From positions 28,020 to 92,019 of the forward strand of contig NZ_JAAXKY010000007.1 in NCBI RefSeq assembly GCF_012911925.1: 64,000 nt of DNA. The letters are read 5' to 3'. The notes beneath the pieces are model-generated. The model had not been told where the DNA came from and ran no database searches. It saw only the letters and a program-made list of their open reading frames with translations. The translations under genes were made by a program, and so were the position numbers. This DNA is from Pseudonocardia xinjiangensis (lineage in GTDB: Bacteria > Actinomycetota > Actinomycetes > Mycobacteriales > Pseudonocardiaceae). This document shows, piece by piece, positions 16,828 to 29,444 of the stretch. Positions within the stretch are counted from its first letter, which is position 1; each line of letters begins with the position of its first letter.

Positions 16828-17613
16828 ATGAACATCGTCGTGCTGGTCAAGCAGGTGCCGGATACCTACTCGGAGCGCAAGCTCAACTCGTCGGACGGCA
16901 CCCTGGACCGGGACGCCACCGACGCGGTGCTCGACGAGATCAACGAGCGTGCGGTGGAGGCGGCCCTGCAGTTGAAGGAGGCCCACGACGGCGAGGTCAC
17001 CGTCCTGACGATGGGGCCCGCGCGCGCCACCGACGCGATCCGCAAGGCGCTGTCGATGGGCGCGGACAAGGCGGTGCACCTGTCGGACGAGGCCCTGCAC
17101 GGCTCGTGCGCGGTGCAGACCGCAAAGGCGCTGGCCACGGTGCTGGGCACCGTCGAGGGCGGGTTCGACCTGGTGGTGGCCGGCAACGAGGCGTCCGACG
17201 GCCGGAGCGCCGCGGTGCCCGCGATGGTGGCCGACGTGCTCGGCCTGCCGGCGCTGACGCACGCCCGTGAGGTCACCGTCGACGGGTCCACGGTGACCGT
17301 CAGGCGCGAGACCGACGACGGCGTCACCCACCTCAGTGCCGAGCTTCCCGCGGTGGTGAGCGTGGGAGAGAAGATCAACGAGCCGCGCTACCCGTCGTTC
17401 AAGGGGATCATGGCGGCGAAGAAGAAGCCGGTGGTCACCCTCTCGCTGGCGGACGCGGGGATCGACCCGTCCGAGGTGGGGCTGGCCACCGCGCTGAGCA
17501 CCGTGGCCTCGTCGCAGCCCAAGCCGCCCAAGAGCGGTGGGGAGAAGATCGAGGACGAGGGTGACGGCGGCGCGAAGGTGGCCGCGTTCCTGGTCGCCCA
17601 GAAGCTCATCTGA
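16828..17613 (+). CDS. etfB: Electron transfer flavoprotein subunit beta
   Basis: 261 aa, normal for EtfB (FixA). Begins MNIVVLVKQVPDTYSERKLN and carries DEINERAVEAALQLKE and the AMP-binding VTVLTMGPARATDAIRKALS with GADKAVHLSD. With EtfA it forms the soluble heterodimer that takes electrons from acyl-CoA and other flavin dehydrogenases and passes them to ETF-quinone oxidoreductase. An AGGAGG site precedes the ATG. Counterpart of Rv3029c, next to the same methyltransferase and acyltransferase genes. Confidence 0.96.
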   Translation: MNIVVLVKQVPDTYSERKLNSSDGTLDRDATDAVLDEINERAVEAALQLKEAHDGEVTVLTMGPARATDAIRKALSMGADKAVHLSDEALHGSCAVQTAKALATVLGTVEGGFDLVVAGNEASDGRSAAVPAMVADVLGLPALTHAREVTVDGSTVTVRRETDDGVTHLSAELPAVVSVGEKINEPRYPSFKGIMAAKKKPVVTLSLADAGIDPSEVGLATALSTVASSQPKPPKSGGEKIEDEGDGGAKVAAFLVAQKLI

Positions 17614-17643
17614 GAAGCGTTCGACGGGAAAGAGGAGAAGCTC

Positions 17644-18591
17644 ATGGCCGAGGTGCTGGTCCTCGTCGACCACCTCGAGGGTGAGATCAAGAAGAGCACG
17701 TTCGAACTGCTGACCGCCGCCCGCGCGCTGGGCGAGCCGTCGGCGGTGGTGGTGGGTGCCGCGGGCACGGCCGCCAAGCTCGCCGACGTGCTGAAGGAGC
17801 ACGGCGCCGAGAAGATCTACGTCGCGGAGACCGACTCCACCGACTTCCTCACCCCCGAGGTGGGGGTGCTGGCGTCGCTGGTCGAGGCGAAGGACCCGGC
17901 GGCGGTGCTGATCGCGGTGTCGGCCGACGGCAAGGAGATCGCCGGGCGGCTCGCGGTACGCACCAACAGCGGGCTGCTCGGTGACGTGGTCGCCGTGTCG
18001 GCCGACGGCGTCACGCACTCGGTGTTCGGTGGCGCCTACATCGCGGAGGCCAAGGCCACCACCGCCCACCCCGTGATCACGCTGCGTCCGGGTTCGGTGG
18101 AGATCGAGCCCGCCGCGGGTGCCGGTGTGGAGGAGAGTGTGCCGGTGCCGGCGAGCCAGGGCAGGGCCGCCACCGTCACGAGCCGGGAGCCGATCGTCGG
18201 CGGGGACCGTCCGGAGCTGACCGAGGCGTCGGTCGTCGTGTCCGGTGGCCGCGGCGTGGGCTCGGCCGACGACTTCCAGGTCGTCGAGGCGCTCGCCGAC
18301 TCGCTCGGTGCCGCGGTCGGGGCCTCCCGTGCCGCGGTCGACTCCGGGTACTACCCCCACCAGTTCCAGGTGGGGCAGACCGGCAAGACGGTGTCGCCGC
18401 AGCTCTACATCGCACTGGGCATCTCGGGGGCGATCCAGCACCGGGCCGGGATGCAGACATCCAAGACGATCATCGCGGTGAACAAGGACGCGGAGGCGCC
18501 GATCTTCGAGATCGCCGACTTCGGCGTGGTGGGCGACCTGTTCAAGGTGGCCCCGCAGCTCAAGGACGAGATCGCCAAGCGCAAGGGCTGA
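17644..18591 (+). CDS. etfA: Electron transfer flavoprotein subunit alpha
   Basis: 315 aa. The C-terminal FAD domain is clear: [40 protein letters not shown], and the hallmark [18 protein letters not shown] with [19 protein letters not shown]. The N-terminal domain pairs with EtfB, whose gene ends 30 bp upstream; a GAGGAG site precedes the ATG. The reader can take this as the second half of a two-gene respiratory electron-transfer unit (Rv3028c counterpart). Confidence 0.96.
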   Translation: MAEVLVLVDHLEGEIKKSTFELLTAARALGEPSAVVVGAAGTAAKLADVLKEHGAEKIYVAETDSTDFLTPEVGVLASLVEAKDPAAVLIAVSADGKEIAGRLAVRTNSGLLGDVVAVSADGVTHSVFGGAYIAEAKATTAHPVITLRPGSVEIEPAAGAGVEESVPVPASQGRAATVTSREPIVGGDRPELTEASVVVSGGRGVGSADDFQVVEALADSLGAAVGASRAAVDSGYYPHQFQVGQTGKTVSPQLYIALGISGAIQHRAGMQTSKTIIAVNKDAEAPIFEIADFGVVGDLFKVAPQLKDEIAKRKG

Positions 18592-18722
18592 TCTTCCCGC
18601 GCGGTCAGTGCCCCGGGCGGTGAGCGCCGTCCGGGGTGTGATCGGCGCTGTTCATCGGGTTGCCACCACCGGTCGACGCCCGCGGGGTTCGGCGTTCGCC
18701 CACGTCCCGTACCAACACCGGC

Positions 18723-19487
18723 GTGACCTCATCGCAGGTTCTGGCGCGTACTCCGCAGGCCGCAACCTCACGCTACTCGCTGTTGATCACCACTGACCCG
18801 GACGAGGTACGCGAGGCCCAACGGCTGCGTCACCGCGTCTTCGCCGGAGAGCTCGGCGCCGTGCTGCACACCCCGCAGGCCGGCCTCGACATCGACCACT
18901 TCGACGAGTTCTGCGACCACCTCGTGGTCCGCGACGACGTCACCGGCGAGATCGTCGGCACCTACCGGATGCTGCCGCCCGACCGGGCGCGCGCGGCGGG
19001 CGGGCTCTACATGGAGTCCGAGTTCGTGATCGACGCGCTGGCGCCGCTGCGGCCGTCGCTCGTGGAGACCGGACGGTCCTGCGTGCACCCCGACCACCGC
19101 GACGGGGCGGTCGTGGGGCTCGTCTGGGCCGGCATCGCCCGGTACATGCTGCTGACGGGGAACCGGTGGCTGGGCGGCTGCGCGAGCGTCCCGCTGGGCG
19201 ACGGGGGCGGGCTCGCCGCCGGCGTCCGCGACCGCGTGCGTGCGCGGCACCTGTCCCCACAGCCGTACCGCGTGCAGCCGCTGCGGCCGTGGGACCCGGC
19301 CGGCACCGCTGCGCCCCAGCGGGTCCAGCTGCCCCCGCTGCTGCGCGGCTACCTGCGGCTCGGGGCGTGGGTGGCCGGAGAGCCCGCGCACGACCCGGAC
19401 TTCGACTGCGCCGACTTCATGGTGCTGCTCGGCCTGGACCACATGGACGAGCGGTACGTGCGGTTCTTCCTGGGTGACGCGGAATGA
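18723..19487 (+). CDS. GNAT-fold N-acyltransferase-like protein (OlsB/hemolysin-like)
   Basis: 254 aa. Contains [20 protein letters not shown] start ([20 protein letters not shown]), [24 protein letters not shown], and [16 protein letters not shown], the pattern of the acyl-homoserine-lactone-synthase-like acyltransferases that include ornithine acyltransferase OlsB. The acyl-chain lipid suggested is not certain. GTG 18723 gives the shortest sensible N-terminus; TACCAA lies 7 nt upstream. Its stop overlaps the ATG of the PlsC-like gene, so the two probably act together in an acyl-lipid pathway, as with Rv3027c-Rv3026c. Confidence 0.82.
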   Translation: MTSSQVLARTPQAATSRYSLLITTDPDEVREAQRLRHRVFAGELGAVLHTPQAGLDIDHFDEFCDHLVVRDDVTGEIVGTYRMLPPDRARAAGGLYMESEFVIDALAPLRPSLVETGRSCVHPDHRDGAVVGLVWAGIARYMLLTGNRWLGGCASVPLGDGGGLAAGVRDRVRARHLSPQPYRVQPLRPWDPAGTAAPQRVQLPPLLRGYLRLGAWVAGEPAHDPDFDCADFMVLLGLDHMDERYVRFFLGDAE

Positions 19488-20386
19488 CCGCGCCGACGGC
19501 GCTACCGCACCCGGCGCAGCAGGCGGCGGGCTGGGCGCCCTCGTCGCCGTGCGGACCGGGCTGCCTGCAGGACGACGACCGGGACGCCGCCTCCCGGCTG
19601 CGCATGGCGTCGCGACTGGCCCGGCTGGTCGGGGTGCTGCTCGCCGCCGTGCTCGTGGGGGCCGTGCTGGCCGTGCCGCTGCTGCGCGGCCCCGTGCGGG
19701 GACACGCGCTGCGCGTGGGCTGCCGGGCCGCCCTGCGTGCGGTGGGGGTGCGGCTGCGCGTCAACGGCGGCTTCTCCACCGGCAGGGCGGGCGTGCTCGT
19801 CGTGGCCAACCACCTGTCCTGGATCGACGTGCTCGCCATGGGCGCCGTGCAGCCCGTGCGGATGCTCGCCAAGCAGGAGCTGCGGGACTGGCCGGTCATC
19901 GGAGGGCTGGCCGCGCGCACCGGCGCCCTGTTCGTCGACCGCGCCGGGCTCCGCTCCCTTCCCGCCACCGTCGCCGCTACGACCCAGGCGCTGCGCTCCG
20001 GTGCCGTCGTCGGCGTCTTCCCGGAGGGCACGACGTGGTGTGGTGCCGCGGCGGGGACGTTCCGGCGGGCGGCGTTCCAGGCTGCCGTCGACGCGCAGGT
20101 GCCGGTGCGGCCGGTGGCGATCGGGCTGCGGCGCCCTGACGGGACTGCGGACCGGTCCTCGGCGTTCGTCGGGGACCAGACGCTCTGGGACTCGCTCTCC
20201 CGGGTCCTGCGGCTGCCCGCGCTGGTCTGCGAGCTGACCGTCCTCCCGGTGATCCCGCCCGGTGTGGCTGCCGACCGGCGGGAGCTGGCGCGGCTCGCCG
20301 CGGATGCGGTCGGGGCGCACACCGGCGTGACGCATCCGCACACGCGGCACCACCCGTCCTGCGCCGCCGCCCCGGTGGCCGCATAG
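19484..20386 (+). CDS. 1-acyl-glycerol-3-phosphate acyltransferase (PlsC) family protein
   Basis: 300 aa. One N-terminal membrane helix (LVGVLLAAVLVGAVLAVPLL) follows about 50 residues. The catalytic NHLSWIDV (H-x4-D) and FPEGTTW motifs of the PlsC family are intact, with GALFVDRAGLRS between them. It probably transfers an acyl chain to a lysophospholipid or related lipid, at the inner membrane face. Translationally coupled to the N-acyltransferase-like gene by a 4-nt ATGA overlap, the arrangement seen for lyso-lipid/ornithine-lipid gene pairs. Confidence 0.9.
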   Translation: MTAPTALPHPAQQAAGWAPSSPCGPGCLQDDDRDAASRLRMASRLARLVGVLLAAVLVGAVLAVPLLRGPVRGHALRVGCRAALRAVGVRLRVNGGFSTGRAGVLVVANHLSWIDVLAMGAVQPVRMLAKQELRDWPVIGGLAARTGALFVDRAGLRSLPATVAATTQALRSGAVVGVFPEGTTWCGAAAGTFRRAAFQAAVDAQVPVRPVAIGLRRPDGTADRSSAFVGDQTLWDSLSRVLRLPALVCELTVLPVIPPGVAADRRELARLAADAVGAHTGVTHPHTRHHPSCAAAPVAA

Positions 20387-20474
20387 CCCGGGGTGGCCCA
20401 CCGCGGGCGACTACTCTGGGGGCGCGTTCAATGACCGGGACGGGTAGCCGACCTGAATGGCAGCGTAGAGCTCA

Positions 20475-21686
20475 GTGACACCTCCAGCGATCTATCTCGA
20501 CCACGCCGCCACCACCCCGATGCTCGACGAGGCGGTGGCGGCGATGACCGATGCGATGCGACGCACCGGCAACGCCTCCTCGCTCCACACCGCGGGACGC
20601 CGCGCCCGGCGCGCCGTCGAGGAGTCCCGCGAACGGATCGCGGCCGCGGTGGGCGCGCGGCCGTCGGAGGTCGTGTTCACCACCGGTGGCACCGAGAGCG
20701 ACAACCTGGCGGTCAAGGGCCTGTACTGGGCGCGCCGTGCCGCCGACCCGCGCCGCATCCGGGTGCTGGTCTCGGCGATCGAGCACCACGCGGTGCTCGA
20801 CTCCGCGGAGTGGCTCGCCCACCACGAGGGCGCCGAGGTGGAGCTGCTGGAGGTCGACGAGGTCGGCCGGGTCCGCCCCGAGACGCTGCGGGCCGCGCTC
20901 GCCCGCGACCCCGCGCGGGTGGCGCTGGTCTCGGTCATGTGGGCCAACAACGAGGTCGGCACCGTCAACCCGGTCCGCGAGCTCGCCGCGATCGCCCATG
21001 ACTTCGACGTGCCGTTCCACAGCGACGCGGTGCAGGCCGTCGGCGTCCTGCCGGTCGACTTCGCGGCGTGCGGGGCGGACGCGCTCACCCTCACCGGCCA
21101 CAAGCTCGGCGGCCCCATCGGGGTCGGCGTGCTGCTGCTCGGGCGGGAGGTGGCGCTCACCCCGCTCCTGCACGGTGGCGGCCAGGAGCGTGACGTGCGG
21201 TCCGGCACCCTGGACACCCCGGCCGTGGTGAGCCTGGCCGCCGCCGTCGAGGTGGCGGCCACCGGCTCGGCCCGCCGGGCGGCCACCATCGCCGGGCTGC
21301 GCGACGACCTCGTCGGCAAGATCCTCGCCGCCGTCCCGGACGCCACGCTCAACGGCGACCCGGGCACCGGCGTCGTCGAGGGCGGCCCGTCGCGGCTCCC
21401 GGGCAACGCGCACCTGTCCTTCCCCGGCTGCGAGGGCGACAGCCTGCTCATGCTGCTCGACGCGCACGGCATCGAGTGCTCCACCGGCTCGGCGTGCACC
21501 GCGGGGGTGGCGCAGCCCAGCCACGTGCTGCTCGCGATGGGTGCCGACGAGGCCACCGCGCGCGGCTCGCTGCGGTTCTCCCTCGGCCACACCTCCACCC
21601 CCGCCGACGTCGACGCCGTGGTCGCGGTGATCGGCGCCGTGGTCGAGCGGGCGCGGCGGGCAGGGCAGCCGGCAGCGGTCCGATGA
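20475..21686 (+). CDS. Cysteine desulfurase (IscS/NifS type)
   Basis: 403 aa, PLP-dependent. The PLP lysine is K210 in [13 protein letters not shown] and the active-site Cys is C335 in [19 protein letters not shown]. The N-terminus [15 protein letters not shown] is typical. It removes sulfur from cysteine as a persulfide. Its direct partner is evident: mnmA starts inside its stop codon, so the enzyme likely feeds sulfur to tRNA 2-thiouridine formation (and perhaps Fe-S assembly). Counterpart of Rv3025c. GTG start at 20475. Confidence 0.93.
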   Translation: MTPPAIYLDHAATTPMLDEAVAAMTDAMRRTGNASSLHTAGRRARRAVEESRERIAAAVGARPSEVVFTTGGTESDNLAVKGLYWARRAADPRRIRVLVSAIEHHAVLDSAEWLAHHEGAEVELLEVDEVGRVRPETLRAALARDPARVALVSVMWANNEVGTVNPVRELAAIAHDFDVPFHSDAVQAVGVLPVDFAACGADALTLTGHKLGGPIGVGVLLLGREVALTPLLHGGGQERDVRSGTLDTPAVVSLAAAVEVAATGSARRAATIAGLRDDLVGKILAAVPDATLNGDPGTGVVEGGPSRLPGNAHLSFPGCEGDSLLMLLDAHGIECSTGSACTAGVAQPSHVLLAMGADEATARGSLRFSLGHTSTPADVDAVVAVIGAVVERARRAGQPAAVR

Positions 21687-22759
21687 GGGTCCTGGCCGCG
21701 ATGAGCGGCGGGGTCGACTCCGCCGTGGCGGCGGCCCGCGCCGTCGAGGCGGGGCACGACGTCGTCGGGGTGCACCTGGCGCTGTCGGAGACCCCGGCCG
21801 CGCTGCGCGGCGGCTCCCGGGGGTGCTGCTCACGGGAGGACGCCTCCGACGCCCGGCGGGCCGCCGACGTCCTCGACATCCCGTTCTACGTCTGGGACTT
21901 CGCCGCCCGCTTCACCGCGGACGTGGTGGACGACTTCGTCGCGGCGTACGCGGCGGGACAGACCCCCAACCCGTGCCTGCGGTGCAACGAGAAGATCAAG
22001 TTCTCGGCCCTGCTGGAGCGGGCGCTCGGGCTCGGCTTCGACGCGGTCTGCACCGGGCACTACGCGCGCCTCACCGCCGGCGAGCTGCGCCGCGCCGTCG
22101 ACGACGGCAAGGACCAGTCCTACGTGCTCGCCGTGCTGACGCAGCACCAGCTGGCCCACGCGATGTTCCCCATCGGCGACACCGAGAAGCCCGCCGTGCG
22201 CGCCGAGGCCGCCGCCCGCGGTCTGCGGGTGGCCGACAAGCCCGACAGCCACGACATCTGCTTCATCCCCTCCGGCGACACCCGCGCGTTCCTCGGCGCC
22301 CGCGTCGGCGCCCGGCCGGGCGCGGTGGTCGACCACGCCACCGGCGAGGAGCTGGCCCGCCACGACGGCGTGCACGGGTTCACGGTCGGGCAGCGCAAGG
22401 GCCTCGGCATCGACGCGCCCGCAGGCGACGGCCGTCCCCGCTACGTGCTGGGGATCGAGCCCGTCACCGGCACCGTCCGGGTCGGGCCGGCGTCCGCGCT
22501 CGACGTCCGCACGATCGACGCCGTGCGCCCGGTCTGGAGCGCGGGACACGCGCCGGCCGACCGGTTCCCGTGCGTGGCCCAGGTCCGGGCCCACGGCGGC
22601 CTGGCCGCAGCGGTGGCCGTGCCCTCGGCCGACGGGCTGCGTGTTGAGCTCGACGAGCCGCTGCGCGGCGTCGCTCCTGGCCAGGCGGTCGCCCTGTACC
22701 GCCCGGACGACGCGGGCGACGTCGTGCTGGGCAGCGCCACGATCACCGGGGCGCACTGA
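21683..22759 (+). CDS. mnmA: tRNA 2-thiouridylase MnmA
   Basis: 358 aa. The PP-loop [18 protein letters not shown] adenylates U34 of Lys, Glu and Gln tRNAs. The catalytic cysteines lie in [12 protein letters not shown] and in HDICFIPSG. The C-terminal region has [12 protein letters not shown] and an OB-like barrel. The ATG at 21683 overlaps the cysteine desulfurase stop (ATGA), which supports a shared sulfur-relay operon. Counterpart of Rv3024c (trmU). Confidence 0.95.
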   Translation: MRVLAAMSGGVDSAVAAARAVEAGHDVVGVHLALSETPAALRGGSRGCCSREDASDARRAADVLDIPFYVWDFAARFTADVVDDFVAAYAAGQTPNPCLRCNEKIKFSALLERALGLGFDAVCTGHYARLTAGELRRAVDDGKDQSYVLAVLTQHQLAHAMFPIGDTEKPAVRAEAAARGLRVADKPDSHDICFIPSGDTRAFLGARVGARPGAVVDHATGEELARHDGVHGFTVGQRKGLGIDAPAGDGRPRYVLGIEPVTGTVRVGPASALDVRTIDAVRPVWSAGHAPADRFPCVAQVRAHGGLAAAVAVPSADGLRVELDEPLRGVAPGQAVALYRPDDAGDVVLGSATITGAH

Positions 22760-22844
22760 GCTCGGGCCGCCGGTCCGCAGTTCTCCCGCCGAGTGGCGGT
22801 GTCGCCCGGCCCGGGGGACGCTTCGCGCGCACGAGGAGGTGCGC

Positions 22845-23651
22845 ATGGTGTCCGACACCGGAGCGGCGGCGCGGGACTTGGTCCGCAGTGCCCCCGTGGT
22901 CCTGCTCGGCCGCGTCGGCCTGGTGGCGTACGGGGTGGTGCACCTGCTGGTCGGCGCGCTCGCCGTGCAGGTCGCGCTCGGTGATCGGGAACGGGTCGAC
23001 AAGAAGGGCGCGCTCCAGGCGATCGCGGAGCGCGGGCCGGGGGTGGCCCTGCTGTGGGTGATCACGGTCGGCCTGGTCGCACTCGTGGTCTGGCAGCTCG
23101 CCGAGGCCGTGTGGGGCCACCGCGGAGAACCGGTCGGGAACCGCGTGCTGCGGACCGCCGTCAACCTCGCGGAGGCGGCGCTGTTCGGCGTGCTGGCCTG
23201 GTCGGCCGGATCGGTCGCCGCGAGCGGAGGCGCACCGTCGCAGAAGCCGTCGTTCGCCACGGTCGTGTTCGGCCTGCCCGGGGGCCCGCTGCTCGTGGGA
23301 CTCGCCGGCGTCGGGCTCGTCATCGGGGGCGGCTACGCGGTGCACGGTGGCCCCACGCACGCGTTCCTGCACGAGCTCGACCTGCGGGGGGCGGGGCTCA
23401 ACCGCTCGCTGCTGGTCACCCGTGTCGGCCAGGTCGGGTGGACCGCACTCGGGCTGGTCTACGGGATCCCCGGCGTGCTGCTCGTCGTCGCCGCGGTGCG
23501 GTTCGACCCGGCGCAGCCGACCGGCCTCGACGCGGGGCTGCAGGTCGTGGCCGACCAGCCGTACGGGCCGGTGGTCCTCATGGTGCTGGCTCTCGGACTG
23601 GTCGCGTTCGGGGTCTACTGCTTCTTCGACGCCCGGTACCGGAAGGCATGA
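22845..23651 (+). CDS. DUF1206-type multi-pass membrane protein
   Basis: 268 aa, with about six hydrophobic segments in three repeated pairs; each pair has a GLVAYGVVHLLVGALAVQVA-like or similar pattern. This is the actinobacterial DUF1206 arrangement, function unknown. Short polar loops carry VDKKGALQAIAERG and LDLRGAGLNRSLL. A strong GAGGAGGT ribosome site 5 nt before the ATG decides the start. It lies 85 bp after mnmA with no obvious terminator, so read-through is possible. Confidence 0.8.
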   Translation: MVSDTGAAARDLVRSAPVVLLGRVGLVAYGVVHLLVGALAVQVALGDRERVDKKGALQAIAERGPGVALLWVITVGLVALVVWQLAEAVWGHRGEPVGNRVLRTAVNLAEAALFGVLAWSAGSVAASGGAPSQKPSFATVVFGLPGGPLLVGLAGVGLVIGGGYAVHGGPTHAFLHELDLRGAGLNRSLLVTRVGQVGWTALGLVYGIPGVLLVVAAVRFDPAQPTGLDAGLQVVADQPYGPVVLMVLALGLVAFGVYCFFDARYRKA

Positions 23652-23680
23652 CCGCGCACGGCGGGTGGTAGACACCGGCC

Positions 23681-24838
23681 GTGAGTACCGATGACGCCCT
23701 CGAGGCCGCGATCGCAGCGGCCGGCCTGGCCGGGGCCACCCCGGGACGCACGGCGGGCGGCGGCGCGATGGTCGTGCCGGACCCGGTCGACGACACCGAG
23801 GAGGCCGCGCCGCTGCCGCGCTGGCCCGACGGCGCCGCCACGGGAGTCGGCTCCCTGCCCGGCACCGATCCGCGCGAGGCCGCCGCCGCGGTCGTGGGCG
23901 AGCTACCGCTGTTGCCCTTCCTGCCGGAGCTGCCGGCCCGCGGGGTCGGTGCCGACATGATCGGCCGTACCGCGGCGCTGCTCGTGGACATCGCCGTGGA
24001 GGTCGTGCCCAGCGGCTACCGGGTCACGGCCCGGCCGGGAGGTGACCACCGCCGCGCCGTCGACCTGCTGCGCACCGACCTCGACGCGCTCGACGAGGCC
24101 TGCGAGGTCGCCCGGCCGGGCTGGGTGAAGGTGCAGGTGGCCGGGCCGTGGACGCTCGCGGCGGCCGTCGAGGTGCACTCGGGCCACCGGGTGCTCACCG
24201 ACCACGGTGCGGTCAGCGAGTTCGCGGCGAGCCTGCTGGACGGGCTGCGGGTGCACATCGCGGAGGTGGCCGCCCGTACCGGCGCCCAGGTGCTGGTGCA
24301 GCTCGACGAGCCCACCCTGCCTGCGGTGCTCGCCGGCACGCTGCCCACGGCGTCGGGCTACGGGACGGTGCGCTCGGTGGGGCGCAACGAGGCGCAGGAC
24401 GCGCTGCGCGACCTCGTCACGGGCCTCGGGGTGCCGGTGGTGGTGCACTGCTGCGCGGACCGGCCGCCGGTGCGGCTGCTCGCCGGCATCGGCGCCGCCG
24501 GCATCGGGATCGACGCCACCCGGCCCGTGTTCTCCGGCAGCAGCGCACTGCCCGCCGCGCTCGACACGCTCGGTGAGGTCTGGGACAGCGGCACGCCGTT
24601 GCTGCTGGGACTGGTGCCGGCGCTCGACCCCGGACGGCCGGTGACGTCGCGGGACCTCGCCCGACCCGCCTTCGACCTCGCCGACCGGCTGGGCTTCGAC
24701 CGTTCGCGGCTCGCGACCCTCGCCGTACCCACCACGACCTGCGGGTTGGCCGGCGCGACCCCGACGTGGGCCCGGCGCGCGCTGGCCCTGTCCCGTGAGC
24801 TGGGTGACGCATTCCTCGACCCGCCCGAGGAGTCCTGA
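23681..24838 (+). CDS. MetE C-terminal-domain-like protein (Rv3015c-type)
   Basis: 385 aa. A TIM-barrel related to the catalytic half of cobalamin-independent methionine synthase: GVGSLPGTDPREAAA, the VQLDEPTLPAVLAG loop, and zinc-ligand-like HCCADRP and TTTCGLAGA. It lacks the N-terminal half of MetE, so full methionine synthase activity is not assured; members are annotated only as methionine synthase-like. An N-terminal extra region of about 50 residues precedes the barrel. GTG start at 23681; TAGACA ends 6 nt upstream. Confidence 0.78.
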   Translation: MSTDDALEAAIAAAGLAGATPGRTAGGGAMVVPDPVDDTEEAAPLPRWPDGAATGVGSLPGTDPREAAAAVVGELPLLPFLPELPARGVGADMIGRTAALLVDIAVEVVPSGYRVTARPGGDHRRAVDLLRTDLDALDEACEVARPGWVKVQVAGPWTLAAAVEVHSGHRVLTDHGAVSEFAASLLDGLRVHIAEVAARTGAQVLVQLDEPTLPAVLAGTLPTASGYGTVRSVGRNEAQDALRDLVTGLGVPVVVHCCADRPPVRLLAGIGAAGIGIDATRPVFSGSSALPAALDTLGEVWDSGTPLLLGLVPALDPGRPVTSRDLARPAFDLADRLGFDRSRLATLAVPTTTCGLAGATPTWARRALALSRELGDAFLDPPEES

Positions 24839-24875
24839 GTCTTTTGTCCCTCGTGCCGCGCGTACCGTGCCAGGC

Positions 24876-25976
24876 ATGCACGGTGACCGTCTGCTGCTCG
24901 GCCCGGGACCATCGACCCCGTACCCGGAGGCTGTCGAGGCACTGGCCCGCCCGGTGCTCGGCCACCTCGATCCGGAGTACCTCGCGCTGATCCACGAGAC
25001 CGGCGACCGCTTGCGCCAGGTCTTCCGCACCGAGAACCCGTTGACGCTCCCGGTCAGCGGCACGGGCTCGGCCGGCATGGAGGCCTGCCTCGCCTCGCTG
25101 CTGGAGCCGGGGGAGACGGTGATCGTCGGCGTCAACGGCTACTTCGGTGAGCGGCTCTGCGAGGTCGCGCACCGCGGCGGCGCGCGGGTGGTGCGGGTCG
25201 AGGCCCCGTGGGGCACCGCGCTCGACCCGGCCGACGTCCTCGCCGCGCACCGGGCCCACCCGCAGGCCGCGCTCGTGGCGGTCGTAGCGGCGGAGACGTC
25301 CACCGGCGTCCGCAACGACGTCGCCCCGCTCGGGCCGGAGCTCGCGCAGACCGACACGCTGCTGCTCGTCGACGCCGTCACCGCGCTCGGCGGCACCCCG
25401 CTCGAGGTCGACGCCTGGCAGATCGACGCCTGCTACTCCGCGTCCCAGAAGTGCCTCGGCGCCCCGCCCGGGCTCGCCCCGGTGACGCTCGGCCCGCGCG
25501 CCGTCGCGAAGATGCGCAACCGCACCACCCCGATCCACTCCTTCTACCTGGACCTGGGCCTGCTCCACGACTACTTCCTGGCGAGCCCGCCGCGCTACCA
25601 CCACACGGCGTCGTCCACGCTCGCGTACGCGCTGCACGCGGGGCTGGGACGGCTGCTGGAGGAGGGCGTGGAGTCGGTCTGGGACCGGCACGCGCGGGTC
25701 GGTGCGCTGCTGCAGTCAGAGCTGCCCGAGCTGGGCTTCTCGCTGGTCGCGCCCGACGGCTCCCGGCTCCCGCAGCTCACCACCGCGGTGCTGCCCGACG
25801 GCCTGGAGGACGGACCGGCCCGCACCCGCCTGCTGGCCGAGTACGGGATCGAGGTCGGCGGCGGGCTCGGGGATCTCGCCGGCCGGGCGTGGCGGATCGG
25901 CCTGATGGGCCACGCCGCCACGGAACGCTCCGTGGTGACCCTCCTGGGCGCGACGAGAGAACTCCTGAAGGCCTAG
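24876..25976 (+). CDS. Class V aminotransferase, alanine/serine-glyoxylate type
   Basis: 366 aa PLP enzyme. Opens LLLGPGPSTPYPEAVEALAR, has the substrate-loop VSGTGSAGMEACLASL, LLLVDAVTALGGTPLEVDA with the PLP-binding Asp, and the Lys in YSASQKCLGAPPG. The family transfers an amino group from alanine or serine to glyoxylate or pyruvate. It is an insertion relative to the mycobacterial order, between the MetE-like gene and ligA. TACCGT (24863-24868) lies 7 nt before the ATG. A hairpin repeat follows 16 bp after the stop. Confidence 0.85.
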   Translation: MHGDRLLLGPGPSTPYPEAVEALARPVLGHLDPEYLALIHETGDRLRQVFRTENPLTLPVSGTGSAGMEACLASLLEPGETVIVGVNGYFGERLCEVAHRGGARVVRVEAPWGTALDPADVLAAHRAHPQAALVAVVAAETSTGVRNDVAPLGPELAQTDTLLLVDAVTALGGTPLEVDAWQIDACYSASQKCLGAPPGLAPVTLGPRAVAKMRNRTTPIHSFYLDLGLLHDYFLASPPRYHHTASSTLAYALHAGLGRLLEEGVESVWDRHARVGALLQSELPELGFSLVAPDGSRLPQLTTAVLPDGLEDGPARTRLLAEYGIEVGGGLGDLAGRAWRIGLMGHAATERSVVTLLGATRELLKA

Positions 25977-25992
25977 AACCCTCCGGGGGTGA

Positions 25993-28521
<2,529 letters not shown>

Positions 28522-28635
28522 GCCCCCGATCGTGTCAGCCGTGAGTCCGTATGATCGATGTGCCGAGGGCCTCAGGTAGGGCCGCTCGGCTGTCGATCGT
28601 TGTACGACTCGGTTTTACGGTTCGGGGGTGGGCGG

Positions 28636-29355
28636 GTGCTGCAGGCGGTTCTGAACGGATCGCGGCCGGCCGACGCGCATCCTGCACTCCCGGTCCTTGC
28701 GCGGCATCTCGCGCGCGACGCCCGTGACGTGGCGCAGTTGGGCATCACGTCGGTGCACGTGCACCCCCGCGGGCCCGACCAGCAGGAGACGCTCGACCCG
28801 ATCTACGTCGGCGACACCGTGGCGGCCATCCGCGCGCAGGTGCCCGGCATGGAGATCGGTGTCACCACCGGCCGCTGGATCCAGCCCGACCCCCTCAAGC
28901 GCATCGAGGCCGTGCTCGCGTGGGGGCACCTCGGGGTCGGAAAGCCCGATGTCTGCTCGGTCAACGTGCACGAGAAGGGCTGGGTCGACGTCTGCGCCGC
29001 GGCGGCGTCGGTGGGGATCGGTGTTGAGCTCGGCGTCTGGACCAGCGGCGACGCAGTCACACTGCGCACCACCGGCGTGCCGCGGGGTACCACCCGCGTG
29101 CTGGCGGAGTCCACCGTCTCCGATCCGGAGACGGCCGTGGCCGAGGCGGTGCGCATCCTGCGCGCGCTGGGCACGCTCCCGGTGCCGATCCTGCTCCACG
29201 GCGAGGAGGACGGCGCCTGGCCGGTGCTGGAGTACGCGATGCGGATGGGCATCGACACCCGCATCGGCTTCGAGGACGTCCTCGTCACCCCCAGGGGCTG
29301 GCTGGCCACGGGCAACGACCATCTCGCCGAGCTCGCGCTGGAGATCCGCGTCTGA
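28636..29355 (+). CDS. BKACE-family (3-keto-5-aminohexanoate cleavage-like) protein
   Basis: 239 aa with GTG at 28636, short for a family usually of 280-310 aa. Starts MLQAVLNGSRPADAHPALPV; the zinc-type HVHPRGPD (H-x-H) follows, then VNVHEKGWVDV and LLHGEEDGAWPVLEYA. The family cleaves beta-keto acids with acetyl-CoA; the substrate here is unknown. Downstream lies a 15-bp perfect palindrome, then the reductase/desaturase pair. Other annotators may call it DUF849. Not in the mycobacterial order. Confidence 0.7.
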   Translation: MLQAVLNGSRPADAHPALPVLARHLARDARDVAQLGITSVHVHPRGPDQQETLDPIYVGDTVAAIRAQVPGMEIGVTTGRWIQPDPLKRIEAVLAWGHLGVGKPDVCSVNVHEKGWVDVCAAAASVGIGVELGVWTSGDAVTLRTTGVPRGTTRVLAESTVSDPETAVAEAVRILRALGTLPVPILLHGEEDGAWPVLEYAMRMGIDTRIGFEDVLVTPRGWLATGNDHLAELALEIRV

Positions 29356-29366
29356 TCTCGTTTTGG

Positions 29367-29381
29367 CTTCTGCAACAGAAG
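29367..29381. terminator. Short hairpin after the BKACE gene
   Basis: CTTCTG, loop CAA and CAGAAG form a perfect 6-bp stem 12 bp after the stop. A G-run follows rather than T, so it is a weak terminator candidate. Confidence 0.35.
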
Positions 29382-29444
29382 GGGCCGATCACTCGTGGTC
29401 GAGGACGTGGCCGACTGTGGGAAGCGCGCAATACCGTCGAGTAC